From Candolleomyces eurysporus (Eukaryota > Basidiomycota > Agaricomycetes > Agaricales > Psathyrellaceae), in assembly GCA_027579435.1 (NCBI GenBank), contig JANBPK010000754.1:1-64000 (forward strand): a DNA stretch of 64,000 nucleotides, in the 5' to 3' direction. Of the stretch, positions 44,661 to 57,186 are shown piece by piece; within the stretch, counting starts at the first letter, position 1, and every line of letters starts with the position of its first letter. The notes beneath the pieces were generated by a model, which was not told the DNA's origin, did no database searches, and was given only the letters and a program-made list of their open reading frames with translations. The translations under genes and the position numbers were made by a program.

Positions 44661-45110
44661 GATGGGTCAAAATATAGAATCTTGTTCACACGGCTGCCTA
44701 TCCCACTGGCAGGTTGAGCAAACGTTCGTTTGACGATGTCGACTCTTTCACCGTATCCACACTAGAAGATATCATTCATGTGAGTATAGTGTACCTGGGC
44801 ATAAATACTGAAGATATACTAACGAGCTCTATAGGCCCCCGAAAGGCGGAAACAAGAAGAAAGGGCCCTCAGATGGTGCACCAACACCCCAAGGACCGGT
44901 GGGTTTGTAATTGGCTCGTTGGACGAGATATCCGATATCTGATCCTTTTTCCAGTCTCTAGCTGAGCAGCTATCATATTTCCATTAACTCAGGCCATTCA
45001 AGAACCCCTACTACAACAAGAATGTCAACAGACGAGCTAAGAATCTCAGGACCGTTCTGGGGTAGGAACGGGAAAATGATAGGCTGAAGAGGAAGGCTCG
45101 TCGTAGCCTT
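44661..45110 (+). pseudogene. IES6 copy, unit 2
   Basis: Contains SKRSFDDVDSFTVSTLED, a diverged PPKGGNKKKGPSDG exon and NPYYNKNVNRRAKNLRTVLG, then stops (GGGGTAGGAACG). The YL1 domain exons are absent. Confidence 0.7.
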
Positions 45111-45690
45111 TTACTTTACGCGAAGCTGCAGGGTCACCGGTCACCAGCGCACTAAGGCCTCACAGAGAGGCTTTCACTGCTCAACAAGCACCCTGATCTT
45201 GACGTACCTTTCGGTCATTCTTTGCATTCTTGGGCTGCTTCTGGCTGTATTTCTCATGTAGGCGACGTGTGAGTCGTTCGAATACATTGTTAAAGCTTTC
45301 ACGTATTGACCGGTCTGTTAATATAGACCATTTATCGTTTTTTCGTGCTGATGCTCCCCAGTCTTCTCGATGTCTCTTGTTGATCCCAATCTCAACGGAA
45401 CACGGAAATTGTTTCGGGTACCTCTTTCCCATCGAGCTGTCAGTCCGATAGATGCGTATGGGGGCATCTCCAATCTTGTTAACTAGCAACGACAGATGTT
45501 TTCGGTTGTCCAGGTTGTGAGGCAACGATATGGCATTCATTATACTTTCAGCCGAGCCTGGTTGCGATGTCCTTTCACAGCTATTATGCGGTGCCGAATA
45601 GAGGGCAGCTTCATCTGCTGAAGAGTAAGACACAAACACCCCAATCACGATTCGAAGGATGGAATGCTTGGTTGACAGCACCCCCTCATC
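45111..45690 (+). other. conserved upstream region of a plus-strand membrane gene
   Basis: Shared with 53440-53700 and 59830-60300: GCGAAGCTGCAGGGTCA, CACAGAGAGGCTTTCA, CCTGATCTTGACGTAC. A 166-codon minus-strand frame (45681-45181) is not preserved in the other copies, so I treat it as chance. Confidence 0.55.
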
Positions 45691-45700
45691 CCTATAACTA
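45691..45700 (+). promoter_or_regulatory. TATA-like box, plus-strand membrane gene
   Basis: CCTATAACTA then CCTGCTGGAG, 56 nt before ATG 45747. Confidence 0.6.
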
Positions 45701-45746
45701 CCTGCTGGAGGCCCTCCTGCTAGGTACAGTTTTCACCATTCGCACA

Positions 45747-47684
45747 ATGCGTAAGTAATATCACCTCCTCACATCGAGCTGATCCTTATTAGACAGAGCA
45801 CAGGTTACAAGTTTCTGGCCTTCGTCGTCATATCGCTATCCATTTCCGGTCTCAATGCAGCAGATGTCGATTTTACCAAATGCCTCGAACGAGTCCGAAA
45901 TGGTGAGGCTGGTACAGGCAAGATTGGCGCGACCGACAACCACGGGAACGTACTAGAAGACGTCAGGAAAGCCACCGGTCTGACCTACGGACTGTGTGTC
46001 AGGGAGTGCGGTTCGGGGCAGCAGCCTTTCCAGTGGACAATATTCTCTCAACAATTCAGCTCATGGCTTCTGCCATGGCTTGCGCTGGTTTCACAGCTCC
46101 CTTTTGGACCCAAGGACAGACTCGATAACCTCGAGTCTGTGCTTCTCACCGTCGGTTCGCCGATGCTTGCAGCCTATTCACTCGCCCTTACCGTGCTCAA
46201 CGGCCGGTGGATCGCTCGAAGATTCTCGAAGCACAATTACCCCAACATTCGGAACGCGGTTCGGGTACTCAGCAGCCTACAGCAAGCACCTCTCCGAGTG
46301 ACCAACGAAGACGCTCTCCTCGCCTCATTGATTGTCCTCCCACATAATGACGAATGGTGGAGAGAGCTGATTGAATGGCTGGCCTATCCTCACACGTGGT
46401 CCATCTCCGCAGTCACATCCATCGCATGGGTCGTCACCGCATACATCTTCACCGTCATCGACTCATTCATGGGAGACCTCACCACGACAATCAACGCCCA
46501 CGGCCAAGGCAGTGTGGGCTCACTCTGGCTATGGCTCCTCCCCATTGTCATTGGGTGGCTTCAGCTGTCACCCAAATGCGACGAGGTCAGGGTGCGCAGT
46601 GCCGTCGAGAGGGCGAACAAGATTGCCTACGTCGCAACGGATACCCANTCCTGTCTTGGTCCAGGAGCATAGTACGGAGCAGAGGGCGATCTACCTAGCT
46701 TTTAGCGAAGGTGATGAAGACGATGATGTGCTTCGCCGCGATGAGAGGGTGACAGCACCCATATACAACTACGCTCGATTTCTACCATGGGTGCAGGCAG
46801 TGGAGAAGGTATCGAAGACCTTCGAAGTCGTGTCAGGTCGTTATCGTCGACATGAATCTGTTGACCCTGATATTACATGGCTGACAACGGCTGATAGAGG
46901 CACTGGCCATTGGTCGAAGCCTCACGAACGGAACAGGATGGGTAGTGCATCCCAAGTGGCGAGATACTGCCTTAGTCCCGCAGGTGGTACCACCGCTAAA
47001 AGCAGATGGGGACCTGACATCTTCTCCCGGATTGCTATAGCCTCGGCTCTGGCATTTCTACTGCAATGGGGGACAGTAGGTGCAGCGTTTTCATCTGTGT
47101 ACCTCACTCCCACTACAGGTGAGTCGGTATCTACCCTCATCTATGTCTCAGTTCTAACGAGTTTTGAAATGGTAGGTTTAGGCTGCCGGTCAGCTTCATA
47201 CCTCTTATATGGGGCACTCTCCACCATGGTTTGGATGATGCTTCTCGCTTCAAGTTTCCTAACGCACTATGTTTCAACTTCACGATATCATCGGAGCAAG
47301 CCTCCCAGACGATCTAAAGGAACCCGTAGCCGCTCTTGTCAGCGGATCTTTTCAAGCTCGCATTGGTACTCAGTCCCTCGACAACTCGCCATAGCCCTCC
47401 GGCGTCTCGCTAAACTCCTCGCGGCATTCAACACTATCTGGATCATAGTCACCTGTGTCTTCCAATTCGGAAGCTTCTTTGACCGGTGTTACTGCAACAG
47501 CAGCGTTTTTGGCAGAGGGAGATATGCATTCAATGTTATTAAACTGATGTCGGAAGATGTGCCCCCAATGAAGAATGCTTGGATTCGAGGGGTTTGTTTG
47601 GCAGGTGGGACAGCAGCTTTATTCGTAGGGTTTGTTAATGTGTTTATCGATCCGCCGCTTCCTGACTCGGAGGAGAGGGGCTAG
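45747..47684 (+). CDS. polytopic membrane protein, array copy 3 (plus)
   Basis: ATGC (45747-45750), a 53-nt intron to 45803, exon 2 from 45804 (RYKFLAFVVISLSISGLNA), a 57-nt intron 47119-47175 (GTGAGTC...GGTAG) and exon 3 to 47684. The protein resembles the minus-strand genes but forms a second subfamily: CLERVRNGEAGTGKIGATD, LTYGLCVRECGSGQQPF, an acidic EGDEDDDVLRRDERV loop and an ending FIDPPLPDSEERG. An N at 46648 with one surplus base (ACCCANTCC against ACCCACCC in the 60-kb copy) shifts the frame; upstream and downstream frames are otherwise intact, so it is probably a full gene of about 607 residues. Confidence 0.75.
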
Positions 47685-47980
47685 AGCACGGTACTTTCTT
47701 TACTCTAGATCGAGACATGGTCTGGAGATTGATTTGGGTTTTATAGATTATAGATTATAGACTATAATGAACAAATCTATTAGAACAGATTTACGAATTT
47801 GAGGTCCCTGATTACATTTGCAGTTCATGCTGCTCGCTGCGGCAAATAATTATATTACACGATCATACGATATAAGGTATAAGTTGCCTCGGTGCCTTCT
47901 CTGCACCTCAGCCATACGGTTCTCAATCCCACAAAGCCACGAACGTAACCAATGTGCACCCGCTCAATAGTCTCCACCTT
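47685..47980. other. convergent-pair spacer, 296 bp
   Basis: Same spacer as 40484-40771, with a duplicated ATAGATTATAGATTATAG stretch. Confidence 0.6.
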
Positions 47981-49885
47981 TCAGCTTTCGGGAAGTGGTG
48001 GGTTGATAAACACATTAACAAACCCCACAAACAAAAACGCTGTCCCTCCCGCCAAACAAACGCCGCCAACCCATGCATGCCTCATCGGTCCTATGACCAC
48101 CAACTTTATGACATTGTACGCACCCCTGCCTCGACCGAATACGCTACTATTGCAATAGCACCTGTCAAAGAAGTTGCTGAATTGAAAGAGGCAAGCGGTG
48201 AGAATCCAGAGCGCATTAATAGTTGCGAGAAGTTTGGCTAGACGCCGCAGGAAGATGGCAAAGTGCCGGGCGATGGACAGGTGCAAGGGATAGGAGCGTC
48301 CTCCATCGTATCGCTGGAGATTCAGAGACCTAGTTTCAGTGTAGGTTAATGATGGTGAAGAAGTAGCAACGTAGTGCACGAGGAGACTTGAGACGAGGAG
48401 AAGGAGCCAGACGATGGTCGAGAGAGCGCCGAACAAGAGGTATGACGCTGAACGGCAGCCTAACCCTGCAGAGCGATGTATGGATCGTCAGCATCGACTG
48501 ATAGGAAGTAAAAGAGTGCTGCTCACCTGTGGTTGGTGTATAATATACAACTATGAAGGCTGCGCCAACCGTGCCCCATTGAAGCATGAACGCCAAAGCC
48601 GAGGCTATAGCAATCCTGGAGAAAACGTTAGGACCCCACCTGCTCCTGAAGGCGGTGTGTTGATAATGGGGATCAAACTCGCAATACATAGCCACTTGCG
48701 ACACATTCCCCACCCTATTCCTGTCATGCGGCTTCGACCCAAAATCCCCAATTCTATCGCCCATAGTGATCCATCCAATCATAGGATCCACTGAATCATG
48801 GTGATGATAACGCTCCGAAGCCACCCTAAACGTCTCGCACACCTTCTCCACCGCCTGTACCCACGGCAAGAACCGTGCATAATTATAGATAGGTGCCGTA
48901 ACCCTCTCATCGCGTCTCAATGTATCGTCAACCTCATCCTCTTCTCCAGAGGCAAGGTGAATCGCCCTCTCCTCCGTAAGCTCCTCGACGAGCACAGGGT
49001 GCGTATCCGTCGCTACATACGCGATCTTATTCGCCCTCTCCACCGCACTCCTCACCCTCTCCTCGTCGCATTTCGGTGAAATCTGCAACCAACCAATGAC
49101 GATAGGGAGGAGCCATAGCCAAAGCGAGCCTACACCCTGCCCATTGGCGTTAATAGCCTCGGCCATGTCGCCTGTAAACGAGTCGATGACGGTGAAGATG
49201 TACGCAATAACGACCCATGCAATAGATGTGACAGCTGAGATGGACCACGTGTGGGGGTACGCCAGCCATTCTATCAGCTCCCTCCACCACGGATCGTTCT
49301 GGGGAAGGACAATCAACGAGGCGAGCAGAGCCCCCTCGTTCGTAATTCGAAGAGGTGCTTGTTGTAGACTGCTGAGGACACGGATGGCGTTCCGGATGTT
49401 GGGGTAATTGTGCTTCGAGAAACGTCGAGCGATCCATCTCCCATTGAGCACGGTAAGTGCGAGCGAGTACGCTGCCAGCATCGGCGAACCGACGGTTAGA
49501 ACAACGGACTCGAGGTTCTCGAGCTTATCTTTCGGCCCAAAAGGGAGCTGCGAAACCAGCGCAAGCCATGGCAGAAGCCACGAGCTGAATTGTTGAGAGA
49601 ATATTGTCCACTGGAATGGTTGTTGGCCTGAGCTGCACGCCTTGACACACAGGTCATAGGTGACCCCGGTGGCTTGTGTGACGTCTTCTAGTACGTTTCC
49701 GTAATTATCTGTTGCGCCTATCTTGCCTATACCAAAGGTGCCATTTTTAACGCTTTCGAGGCAGACGTCGAAGTTCGTAGCATAGCTGGTGACATGCAGA
49801 GATGAGAAAATAGTGAAGAACAGCAGCCTAGACCCTGCTCCGAGTAAGAACCAAACTCGATCAAGAGACGAAAACACTTACGCAT
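47981..49885 (-). CDS. polytopic membrane protein, array copy 4
   Basis: ATGC 49885-49882, GTAAGTG...GAGCAG intron, then RSRLLFFTIFSSLHVTSYAT. Intron 2 lies near 48470-48530; it is not open in frame here, which confirms it is spliced. Full set of helices and CYCNSSVFGRGRGAYN, with a short deletion after KLVV (IGPMRHAWVGGVCLAGG) and end PPLPES. The segment GQQPFQWTIFSQQFSS and PFGPKDKLENL is that of the plus-strand subfamily, pointing to gene conversion between subfamilies. Confidence 0.8.
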
Positions 49886-50420
49886 GCTGGGGAAGAGTAG
49901 TAGGTAGGAAGAGTCATCGAAGGGTTGAACGACGCCCTTAAGACCGAGGAAGTGCTGTGAGGTCCTCCTTCGAGTCCCATGTGCAGCAGGATCGGAATGC
50001 GTCTTCAAGAGTCATTGAAAGGTGAAAATGCTGTGAGCCCGCTCTTCCATTCCCAGGCGCAGGATCAGAAAGCGTCTTATCTGAAGTTCGGAGCAATCTA
50101 TCTGTGGAGGAACAACCTGTATTGACGTTAGCTTCACAGCAGTCCTTGCTTGACAACAATTACACACCGTGAGGCACTTATTCGCTGAAATGTCAAATGA
50201 AAAAATGGTAGGGAATTTCCAAGGCATGAAGACGTTGAAATGTCAAATAAAAAAAACGGTGTTGAATCATTAATGGCCTGGAGACGCTGAAACGTCAAAT
50301 CAAAAGATGGTATGAAATCATTAAAGACGTCATAGCGACTCAGAGGGTGTAACAGAAAGAGAAGGAATGACTACAAGGAGAGCAAGTGCCAGAAGATAAG
50401 GGAGCTTCCACGCACACAGC
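49886..50420 (-). promoter_or_regulatory. upstream region of copy 4 with tandem modules
   Basis: Two copies of an about 75-bp module (GTGCTGTGAGGTC...GCAGCAGGATCGGAATGCGTCTT, 49935-50075) and three copies of an about 50-bp module (TGAAATGTCAAATGAAAAAA..., 50185-50330). Copies 1 and 2 have one of each. Confidence 0.6.
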
Positions 50421-51055
50421 ATGTCTTTGAGCATTACCATGCCAGCTTCCATACAATCGTTGAAGATGACCAGGCCCACTCCCAGTTGTTCTTCACAGCT
50501 TCCCCAAGCTGCCTCAAGACCTGCTCCTGCTCAGCCTGAGACGTGCACTTCGCGGTCCGATTCTTGAGCTCCGGGTGATTCATCGTGTAGAACGACCCAT
50601 TAGGGTGGGACCGACGGCAAACTTCGACTGCAAAGGGCCTTTGAACGGCATCATACACGAACAATACCTTGGGATGTCACGAACGGTGACGGACGGATTC
50701 GAAAGCAACGTAGCAAGGAAAAGGGATCCTAAAGTCAATCATGGGCCAGATGCCAAGAAAATGAACGCAGGTTCACAGGTTGTGTGAGTACTTGATGCTT
50801 TACCTCGATGCCTTGACCAGCGCCCGATCCTTGATGAGGGACCATGGCATGCGCTTGCAACAGATTCATCATTCCGAGGGCAACAATTATGGTGACTGAC
50901 GGCACCACCAACAAATGCGATGCCATCCGCAGTGTAAGAGTGCAACGGCTCAATGGTATGGATGGCGTGTCGATGAACTGATGTTCATTATGTATAAAAT
51001 GATGCAGCGGGAGTGACGCCATACCTGGAGCCATGCCTGGACGAACGGTTCGTAA
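50421..51055 (-). pseudogene. flavin monooxygenase 3' fragment, unit 3
   Basis: Best copy of AHAMVPHQGSGAGQGIE and of RRSHPNGSFYTMNHPELK, but the last 16 or so codons (MTSPSDVTQAVSAVL in unit 1) are deleted and the GD motif reads GGA. Confidence 0.7.
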
Positions 51056-52700
51056 GCCTTCGCTTGCTGCTTTTCGTACTTCGCTCTCTGGACTGCTGTT
51101 GTCCCTTTTGGAAGTTTTGGTGCGGATAGAATCGGTTCCGGATAGGGAGGCGATCTGGGCGGGAGTAAAGTGTTGTCGAGAGCGAGGGATGACAAGGTAT
51201 AGAGTAAGCGCCTGTCTTGGACTGTCATGTTCAGTTTTAGAGCGGCGTCGACAATTACGGAGACTAAGGATTTGGAATGGAGTTTTGTGTCACTGTAAGG
51301 AAGAATTCGTGGATTAACATACTAGGAGACAACTTGGACGATTTAAATCTTACTCGGTAACGTCGAGAACCATGGATAACGTTCTGGGCCCCGTCGAAAC
51401 ACATTTGCTCGATGTGGAGTTTGAGGACTTTGAGAATCTGTTTCCGGTCTTTGGCGGTACCGTCTGCGAGGAATTCGCGTACGACTCTGCTTCCACCTTT
51501 GGTGTGGACTATCTCGGCGAGACCGTCCTGGCATCTGTACACACATGGACGTCAGTCAGGGAGATCTAGGAGCTAGGTAATAATGAAAACGTACATTTCG
51601 AAAATCTCTAGACGCAGTTTCTCTTGCTCTGCTTCGTCGGGTAGACCGCTGAATGCGTTCAAGCACTCCCAAAGCGCTCGGTGGACAATTGCATGGGTGA
51701 TGGCACCCTTGTCAGGTGATTGAATCTGTAAAAATTGAGTCATTGACGTTCACTTTCTTGAGCACGGAAGCGTACATCGTAGTGAGAATTTCCTTGATTG
51801 AAGGAAGAACGCCGTTTCCGCTCGATGTCAATGCCTTCAAGGAACCCAACCAGTCCTTGCTTCGCTTCTCCTTCTCCTCGTCGCTGCCGGTTGCCGGAGT
51901 GACAAGGGTTGCCTCCTTGCAATAAACTCGCGCAGGAGTATCGAACGTTTGTACGCGTTTGCATAGAGCTCGAAAGCGTCTGCGAGGACGGAGGCTGCCT
52001 CGTAATGCAGGAGTAACCGAGGACTTTAGGTTCGAATTTGAGGAGCATGGATCGATGATGGGTAGGGCAGAAGCGGATGAGCTTTGTTACAAGGAACTGT
52101 ACAAGTAGTTAATATTTGTATGAAAGAGTAAAAAAAAGGATCTAGCTCACCTTGGAATACTTATTCTGCACTAACTAAATTTGCCCTTGAGCTCCGGGGC
52201 CACCTCGTTCCTATCCTTCTTCCCCCCATATTTCACGATTGTCTGGACAATTCGACTTGCATCGTGTTTGAAGACGAAGTCCTTGACTTTTCCTCTGATA
52301 ACAGACATGAGGTCCTTGACGTGCTTCTGGCGTTCAGCTGTGGGTATGTTTTTGCACGAGCGAGAGACCAGACTCGTTTGGCTTCTAATAGCAAATCTGA
52401 GTGTGGGTTCTCTGCTTTTAGTTGCTCATATGATATCCAGAACAGCAGTTACAGGCCGACTTCGCCTTTTCTCCGTCGATTTTGCGGTACCATTGCTTTC
52501 CAGGTGTGGGTTCTTGAGGCTAGTTGTTTTCCCTTGTCTTCGAGCTTACGCCTCGGCCTTATTTTCTAGCGGTTGGCCATGCTGTCAAAAGGTCCACCCG
52601 AGCCTACAGTGGAGGAGGAGCTAGGACGAGAACGAGGAGGATAAGGACATCTCGAGGACATCTCTCCCTGTTTGCAAACGGTTTGCGATCAATTTGATGG
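51056..52700 (-). pseudogene. truncated PUF6 copy, unit 3
   Basis: Same junction. Retains most exons with frameshifts, from EPDSIRTKTSK through VHTKGGSRVVREFLADGTAK to the start region. The Asp-rich linker has been lost. Confidence 0.75.
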
Positions 52701-52744
52701 GTTTGGAATCTTGTTCGCACGGCTGCCAGATCGTAGGGTGGTGT

Positions 52745-53255
52745 TCGTTTTGACGAGGTCGACTCTTTCACGTTTCACTGTATCCACACTAAAAGATATT
52801 ATTCATGTGATGATAGTAATACCTGGGAGTAAATACTGGAGATATAATAGCAAGCTCTATAGGGCATTGCAAGGCGGAAACAAGAGGAAATAGATGGTGC
52901 AGCAACACCCCAAGGACCGGTGGGTCTGTAATTGGCATCGTTGGACGAGATATCTGATATCTGATCATGTTCCCAGTCCCTAGCTGAGCAACTATCATCT
53001 CCACTACTCCAGGCCATTCAAGAACCCCTACTACAATAAGAATGTCCACAGACGAGCTAAGAATCTCAGGACCGTTCTGGCCCGGGGTAGGAACGGGAAA
53101 AGGATAGGCTGAAGTGGGAGGCATTAAGAAAGTCCGAACCCAATAAGGTTGCTATCGGAATGATGGACGTCGATGGAGATGATGAAGGGGAAGAACCTAA
53201 TTGTATGATCTCGCCCATTCGTGATGCACAAGCCAGTCCTAATATTCCGTTTGAT
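52745..53255 (+). pseudogene. IES6 copy, unit 3
   Basis: Recognisable STLEDI, NPYYNKNVHRRAKNLRTVL and GMMDVDGDDEGEEPN; the YL1 exons are lost and the sequence jumps to GGGTATCTGTACGGACC. Confidence 0.7.
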
Positions 53256-53718
53256 TGGGTATCTGTACGGACCATCTCCATTTCTCGAATTCACAGTACT
53301 TCCCTCTGACATGACCTTTACGGATAATCAGTGGTAAGGGAGGGAGGTGTGCGCCGCTAGTTTAGTTGAAAACGCCAATTTAGGTGGGATGATTCCAGGT
53401 AGCCAGTGCAGATTGACGTGCTTGCAGCTGAGGCTGATGGAAACGCCATAGCCTTTTATTTTACGCGAAGCTGCAGGGTCACCGGTTACCAACGCACTAA
53501 GGCCTAAGGCCTCACAGAGAGGCTTTCATCGCCCGACAGTCACCCTGATCTTGACGTACTTTGAATGTTTCGGGCAATCTTTCAGGCATTTTTTGCACTC
53601 TTGGGCCGCTACAGCTGTATCTCTCGTACAGCCGACGGGTAGGCTATTTGAATACATTGTGAAATCTTTCGCGTATTGACTAGTCTGTTAATATAACAGC
53701 CGCTTCTCTGCCACTTAA
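53256..53718. other. conserved spacer, no gene
   Basis: Matches 59640-60110 (upstream region of the plus-strand membrane gene), ending near CTTCTCTGCCACTTAATG. Confidence 0.55.
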
Positions 53719-53765
53719 TGTTTTATATCAATCCGCCGCTTCCTGACTCAGAGGAGAGGGGCTAG
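53719..53765 (+). pseudogene. 3' remnant of a plus-strand membrane gene
   Basis: Only the codons for INPPLPDSEERG and the stop remain (CCGCCGCTTCCTGACTCAG...). Promoter and gene body are deleted, but position and the 289-bp spacer to the next minus gene are preserved. Confidence 0.75.
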
Positions 53766-54054
53766 ATCACGGTACTCTCCTTACTCAGATCGAGACATGG
53801 TTTGGAGATTGATTTGGGTTTTATATATTATAGATTATAGATTACAATGAGCGAACCTATTAGAACAGATTTCCGAATTTGAGGTCCCTAATCACATTTG
53901 CAGTTCCTGCTGCTTGCTGCGGCAAATACTTATATTACACGATCATAAGATACAAGGTTCACTCGGTGCCTTCCATGCACCTCGGCCATACGGTTCTCAA
54001 TCCCACAAAGCCACGAACGTAATTGATGTGCGCCCGCTCAATAGTCTCCACTTT
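53766..54054. other. convergent-pair spacer, 289 bp
   Basis: Same spacer as in the other units, intact although its plus-strand gene is nearly gone. Confidence 0.6.
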
Positions 54055-55950
54055 TCAACTTTTGGGAAGTGGTGGGTCAATAAACACATTAACAAACCCA
54101 ACAAACAGAAACGCAGCCCCTCCCGCCAAACAAACGCCGCCAATCCAAGCATTCTTCATCGGCCCTGTGTCTAAGGCCTGTAGATCTATGATATTGTACG
54201 CACCACTACCTCGACCAAATACGCTACTGTTGCAGTAGCACCTTTCAAAGAAGTTGCCAAATTGGAAAAGGCAAGTAGTGAGGATCCAGAGGGCATTAAA
54301 AGCTGCGAGAAGTTTGGCTAGACGCCGCAGGGAAATGGCGAAGTGCCGGGTGATGTACAGGTGCAAGGGATACGAGCGTCCTCCATAGTATTGCTGGAGG
54401 TTCAGAGGCTTGATTTGAGTGTAGTGCACGAGGAGGCTTGAAATGAGGAGAAGGAGCCATACGATGGTTGAGAGTGCACCGAACAAGAGGTATGACGCTG
54501 AACGGCAGCCCAAACCTGCAAAGCAATGTAAGAGCCATTCAGTATTGACAAAAAGGAGGAAGGTAAAAGAGTACTGCTCACCTGTGGTTGGTGTAAAATA
54601 TACAGCTATAAAGGCTGCGCCAACCGTGCCCCACTGAAGCATAAACGCCAAAGTCGAGGCTATTGCAATCCTTGAGAAAACGTGAGGACCCCACCTGCTT
54701 CTGAAGGCAGTGTGCCTATTATGAGGATCAAACTGGCAGTACCAAGCCACTTGCGACACACTCCCCACCCTATTCCTGTTATGCGGCTTAGACCAATGAC
54801 CCCCGATTCTATCCTCCATATTGATCCACCCAATCGTAGGATCCACGGACTCATGATGATAATGACGCTCCGACACCACCCCAAACATTTTGGACACCTT
54901 CTCCACTGCCTGGACCCACGGCAAAAACCGCGCATAATTATAGATAGGCGCCGTAACCCTCTCGTCGCGTCTCAATGCATCGTCAACCTCATCCTCTTCT
55001 CCAAAGGCAAGGTGAATAGCCCTCTGCTCTGTAAGCTCCTTGACTGGTACAGGGTACCTAGCCGTTGCTGCATAAGCGATCGTATTCGCCCTCTCTACCG
55101 CACTCCTCACCCTGTCCTCGTCGCATTTCGGTGAAATCTGCAACCAACCAATGACAATGGGGAGGAGCCACAGCCAAAGCGAGCCTACACCCTGACCATT
55201 GGCGTTCATGGCCTCGGCCAAGTCGGCCCTGTCGCCCGCAAACGAGTCGATGACGGTGAAGACGTACGCGATAACGACCCATGCGATGGATGCCACAGCT
55301 GAAATGGACCACGTATGGGGGTACGCCAACCATTCAACCAGCTCCCTCCACCACGGATCGTTCTGGGGAAGGACGATCAACGAGGCGAGCAGAGCCCCCT
55401 CGTTCGTAACTCGAAGCGGTGCTTGTTGTAGACTGCTGAGGACACTAATGGCGTTCTGGATGTTGGGATAATTGTGCTTCGAGAAACGTCGAGCGATCCA
55501 TCTCCCATTGAGCACGGTAAGTGCGAGCGAGTACGCTGCCAGCATCGGCGAACCGATGGTTAGAGCAACGGACTCGAGGTTCTCGAGCCTATCCTTCGGT
55601 CCAAAAGGGAGCTGCGAAACCAGCGCAAGCCATGGCAGAAGCCACGAGCTGAATTTTTGAGAGAATAGCTTCCACTGGAATGGTTCTTGCCCTGGGTCGC
55701 ACGCTTTGACGCACAGGTCGTAGGTGACTCCGGTGGCTTGTGCGACGTCTTCTAGTACGTTTCCGTCTCCATCGGTTGCACCGATCTTGCCTGTACCATG
55801 TTTGCCATTTTTAACTTCTTCGAGGCAGCCGTCGAGGTGTGTGGCATGGCTGGTGACATGCAGAGATGAGAGAACAGCGAAGAACAGCAACCTCGACCCT
55901 GCTCCAAGTAAGAACCAGACTTAATCAAAGGGACGAAAACACTTACGCAT
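54055..55950 (-). CDS. polytopic membrane protein, array copy 5
   Basis: ATGC 55950-55947, GTAAGTG...GAGCAG intron, then RSRLLFFAVLSSLHVTSHAT and CLEEVKNGKHGTGKIGATDG. All helices present. Relative to copy 1 it lacks ten residues after LLVHY (VATSSPSSAY). The LAEAMNANGQGVGS loop and the CYCNSSVFGRGSG motif are intact, end PPLPKS. Both introns can be read through in frame. Apparently functional. Confidence 0.8.
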
Positions 55951-56461
55951 GCTGAGGAAGTTGAATAGGTAGCAAGAGTCATTCAAGGGTTGAACGACGC
56001 TTTTAAGACCGAGGGGGTGCTGTGAGGCCGTCCTTCGATTCCTAGGCGCAGCAGGATCGGAATGCTTCTTCCAGATTCATTAAACGGTGAATGCAGATTG
56101 AGGGAGTGCTGCGAGGTCGTTCTTCGATTCCCTGGAGCAGGATTGGAATGCGTCTTACCCAAAGTTCGCACCAATCCATCTGTGGAGGAACAACCCGTAT
56201 TGATGTTAGCTTCACAGCAGTCCTTGCTTGATAAGAATCACATGTCGTGAGGCGCTCGGTCACTGAAATGTCCAATGAAAAAATGGTATGGAATCATCAA
56301 ACGCATGAAGTCGTTGGAATGTCCGATGAAAAAAGGTATTGAATCATTAAAGGCGGGGAGACGCTGGAGAGTCGGATTAAAAAATGGTTTTAAAAATCAT
56401 TGTAGATGTCATAGCGACTCGGGGAGTGTAACAAAGTAGAGCTGAAATGCACACAGCATGT
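55951..56461 (-). promoter_or_regulatory. upstream region of copy 5 with tandem modules
   Basis: Two copies of the 75-bp module (55985-56160) and three of the 50-bp module (56255-56410), as upstream of copy 4. Confidence 0.6.
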
Positions 56462-57186
56462 CTACAGGACGGCGCTGAGACCATGAGTTATATCAGACGG
56501 GAAGTCAACCGTCCCTCGAGCGTGACCCCGCCAGCTTCCATACAATCGTTGAAGGAAGATGACCAGGCCCACTCCCAGTTGTTCTTCACGGCTTCCCCGA
56601 GCTGCTCCAAGACCTGCTCCTGCGCAGCCCGAAACGCACACTTCGCGATCCGATTCATGTGCCCCGGATGATTCATCGTGTGGAACGATCCATTGAGGTG
56701 GGGCTGACGGCAAATTTCGACTGCAAAGGGCCTTGGAACGGCATCATATACTGACAAGACCTTGGGGATGTCACGAGCGGTGACAGACGGATTCGAAAGC
56801 AACGTAGCGAGGAAATAGGCATCCTAAAGTCAATCGTGGTGTCAGGTGCCAAGAAAATAAAGGAAGGTTCACGGGTTGTGTGAGTACTTGATGCCTCACC
56901 TCAATGCTTTGACCAACACCCGATCCTTGATGAGGGACCATAGCAGGCGCCTGTGACAAATTCACCACTCCGAGGACAGCAATTATGTTGACTGACGGCA
57001 CCACCAACAAATGCAATGCAATCCGCAGTGGAAGAGTGCGTGCAATGCCATCCGCAGTGTAAGAGTGCAAGGGCTCAATGGTATGAATGGCGCATCGATG
57101 AACTGATAATCATTTACCCTGTTATGTATAAGAAGCAGAGGGAGTGACGCCATACCTGGAGCCATGCCTGGATGGACGGTTCGTAA
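56462..57186 (-). pseudogene. flavin monooxygenase 3' fragment, unit 4
   Basis: Longest fragment: AMVPHQGSGVGQSIE, DIPKVLSVYDAVPRPFAVEI and NNWEWAWSSSFNDCMEAGG, with frameshift near the end. A 32-bp stretch around GCAATGCCATCCGCAGTG is duplicated at 57020-57065. Confidence 0.7.

Noticed and set aside
45181..45681. 166-codon minus-strand frame upstream of copy 3
   Set aside because: The corresponding regions at 53.5 kb and 60.0 kb do not keep the frame, and there is no recognisable motif; better explained as promoter-side spacer.
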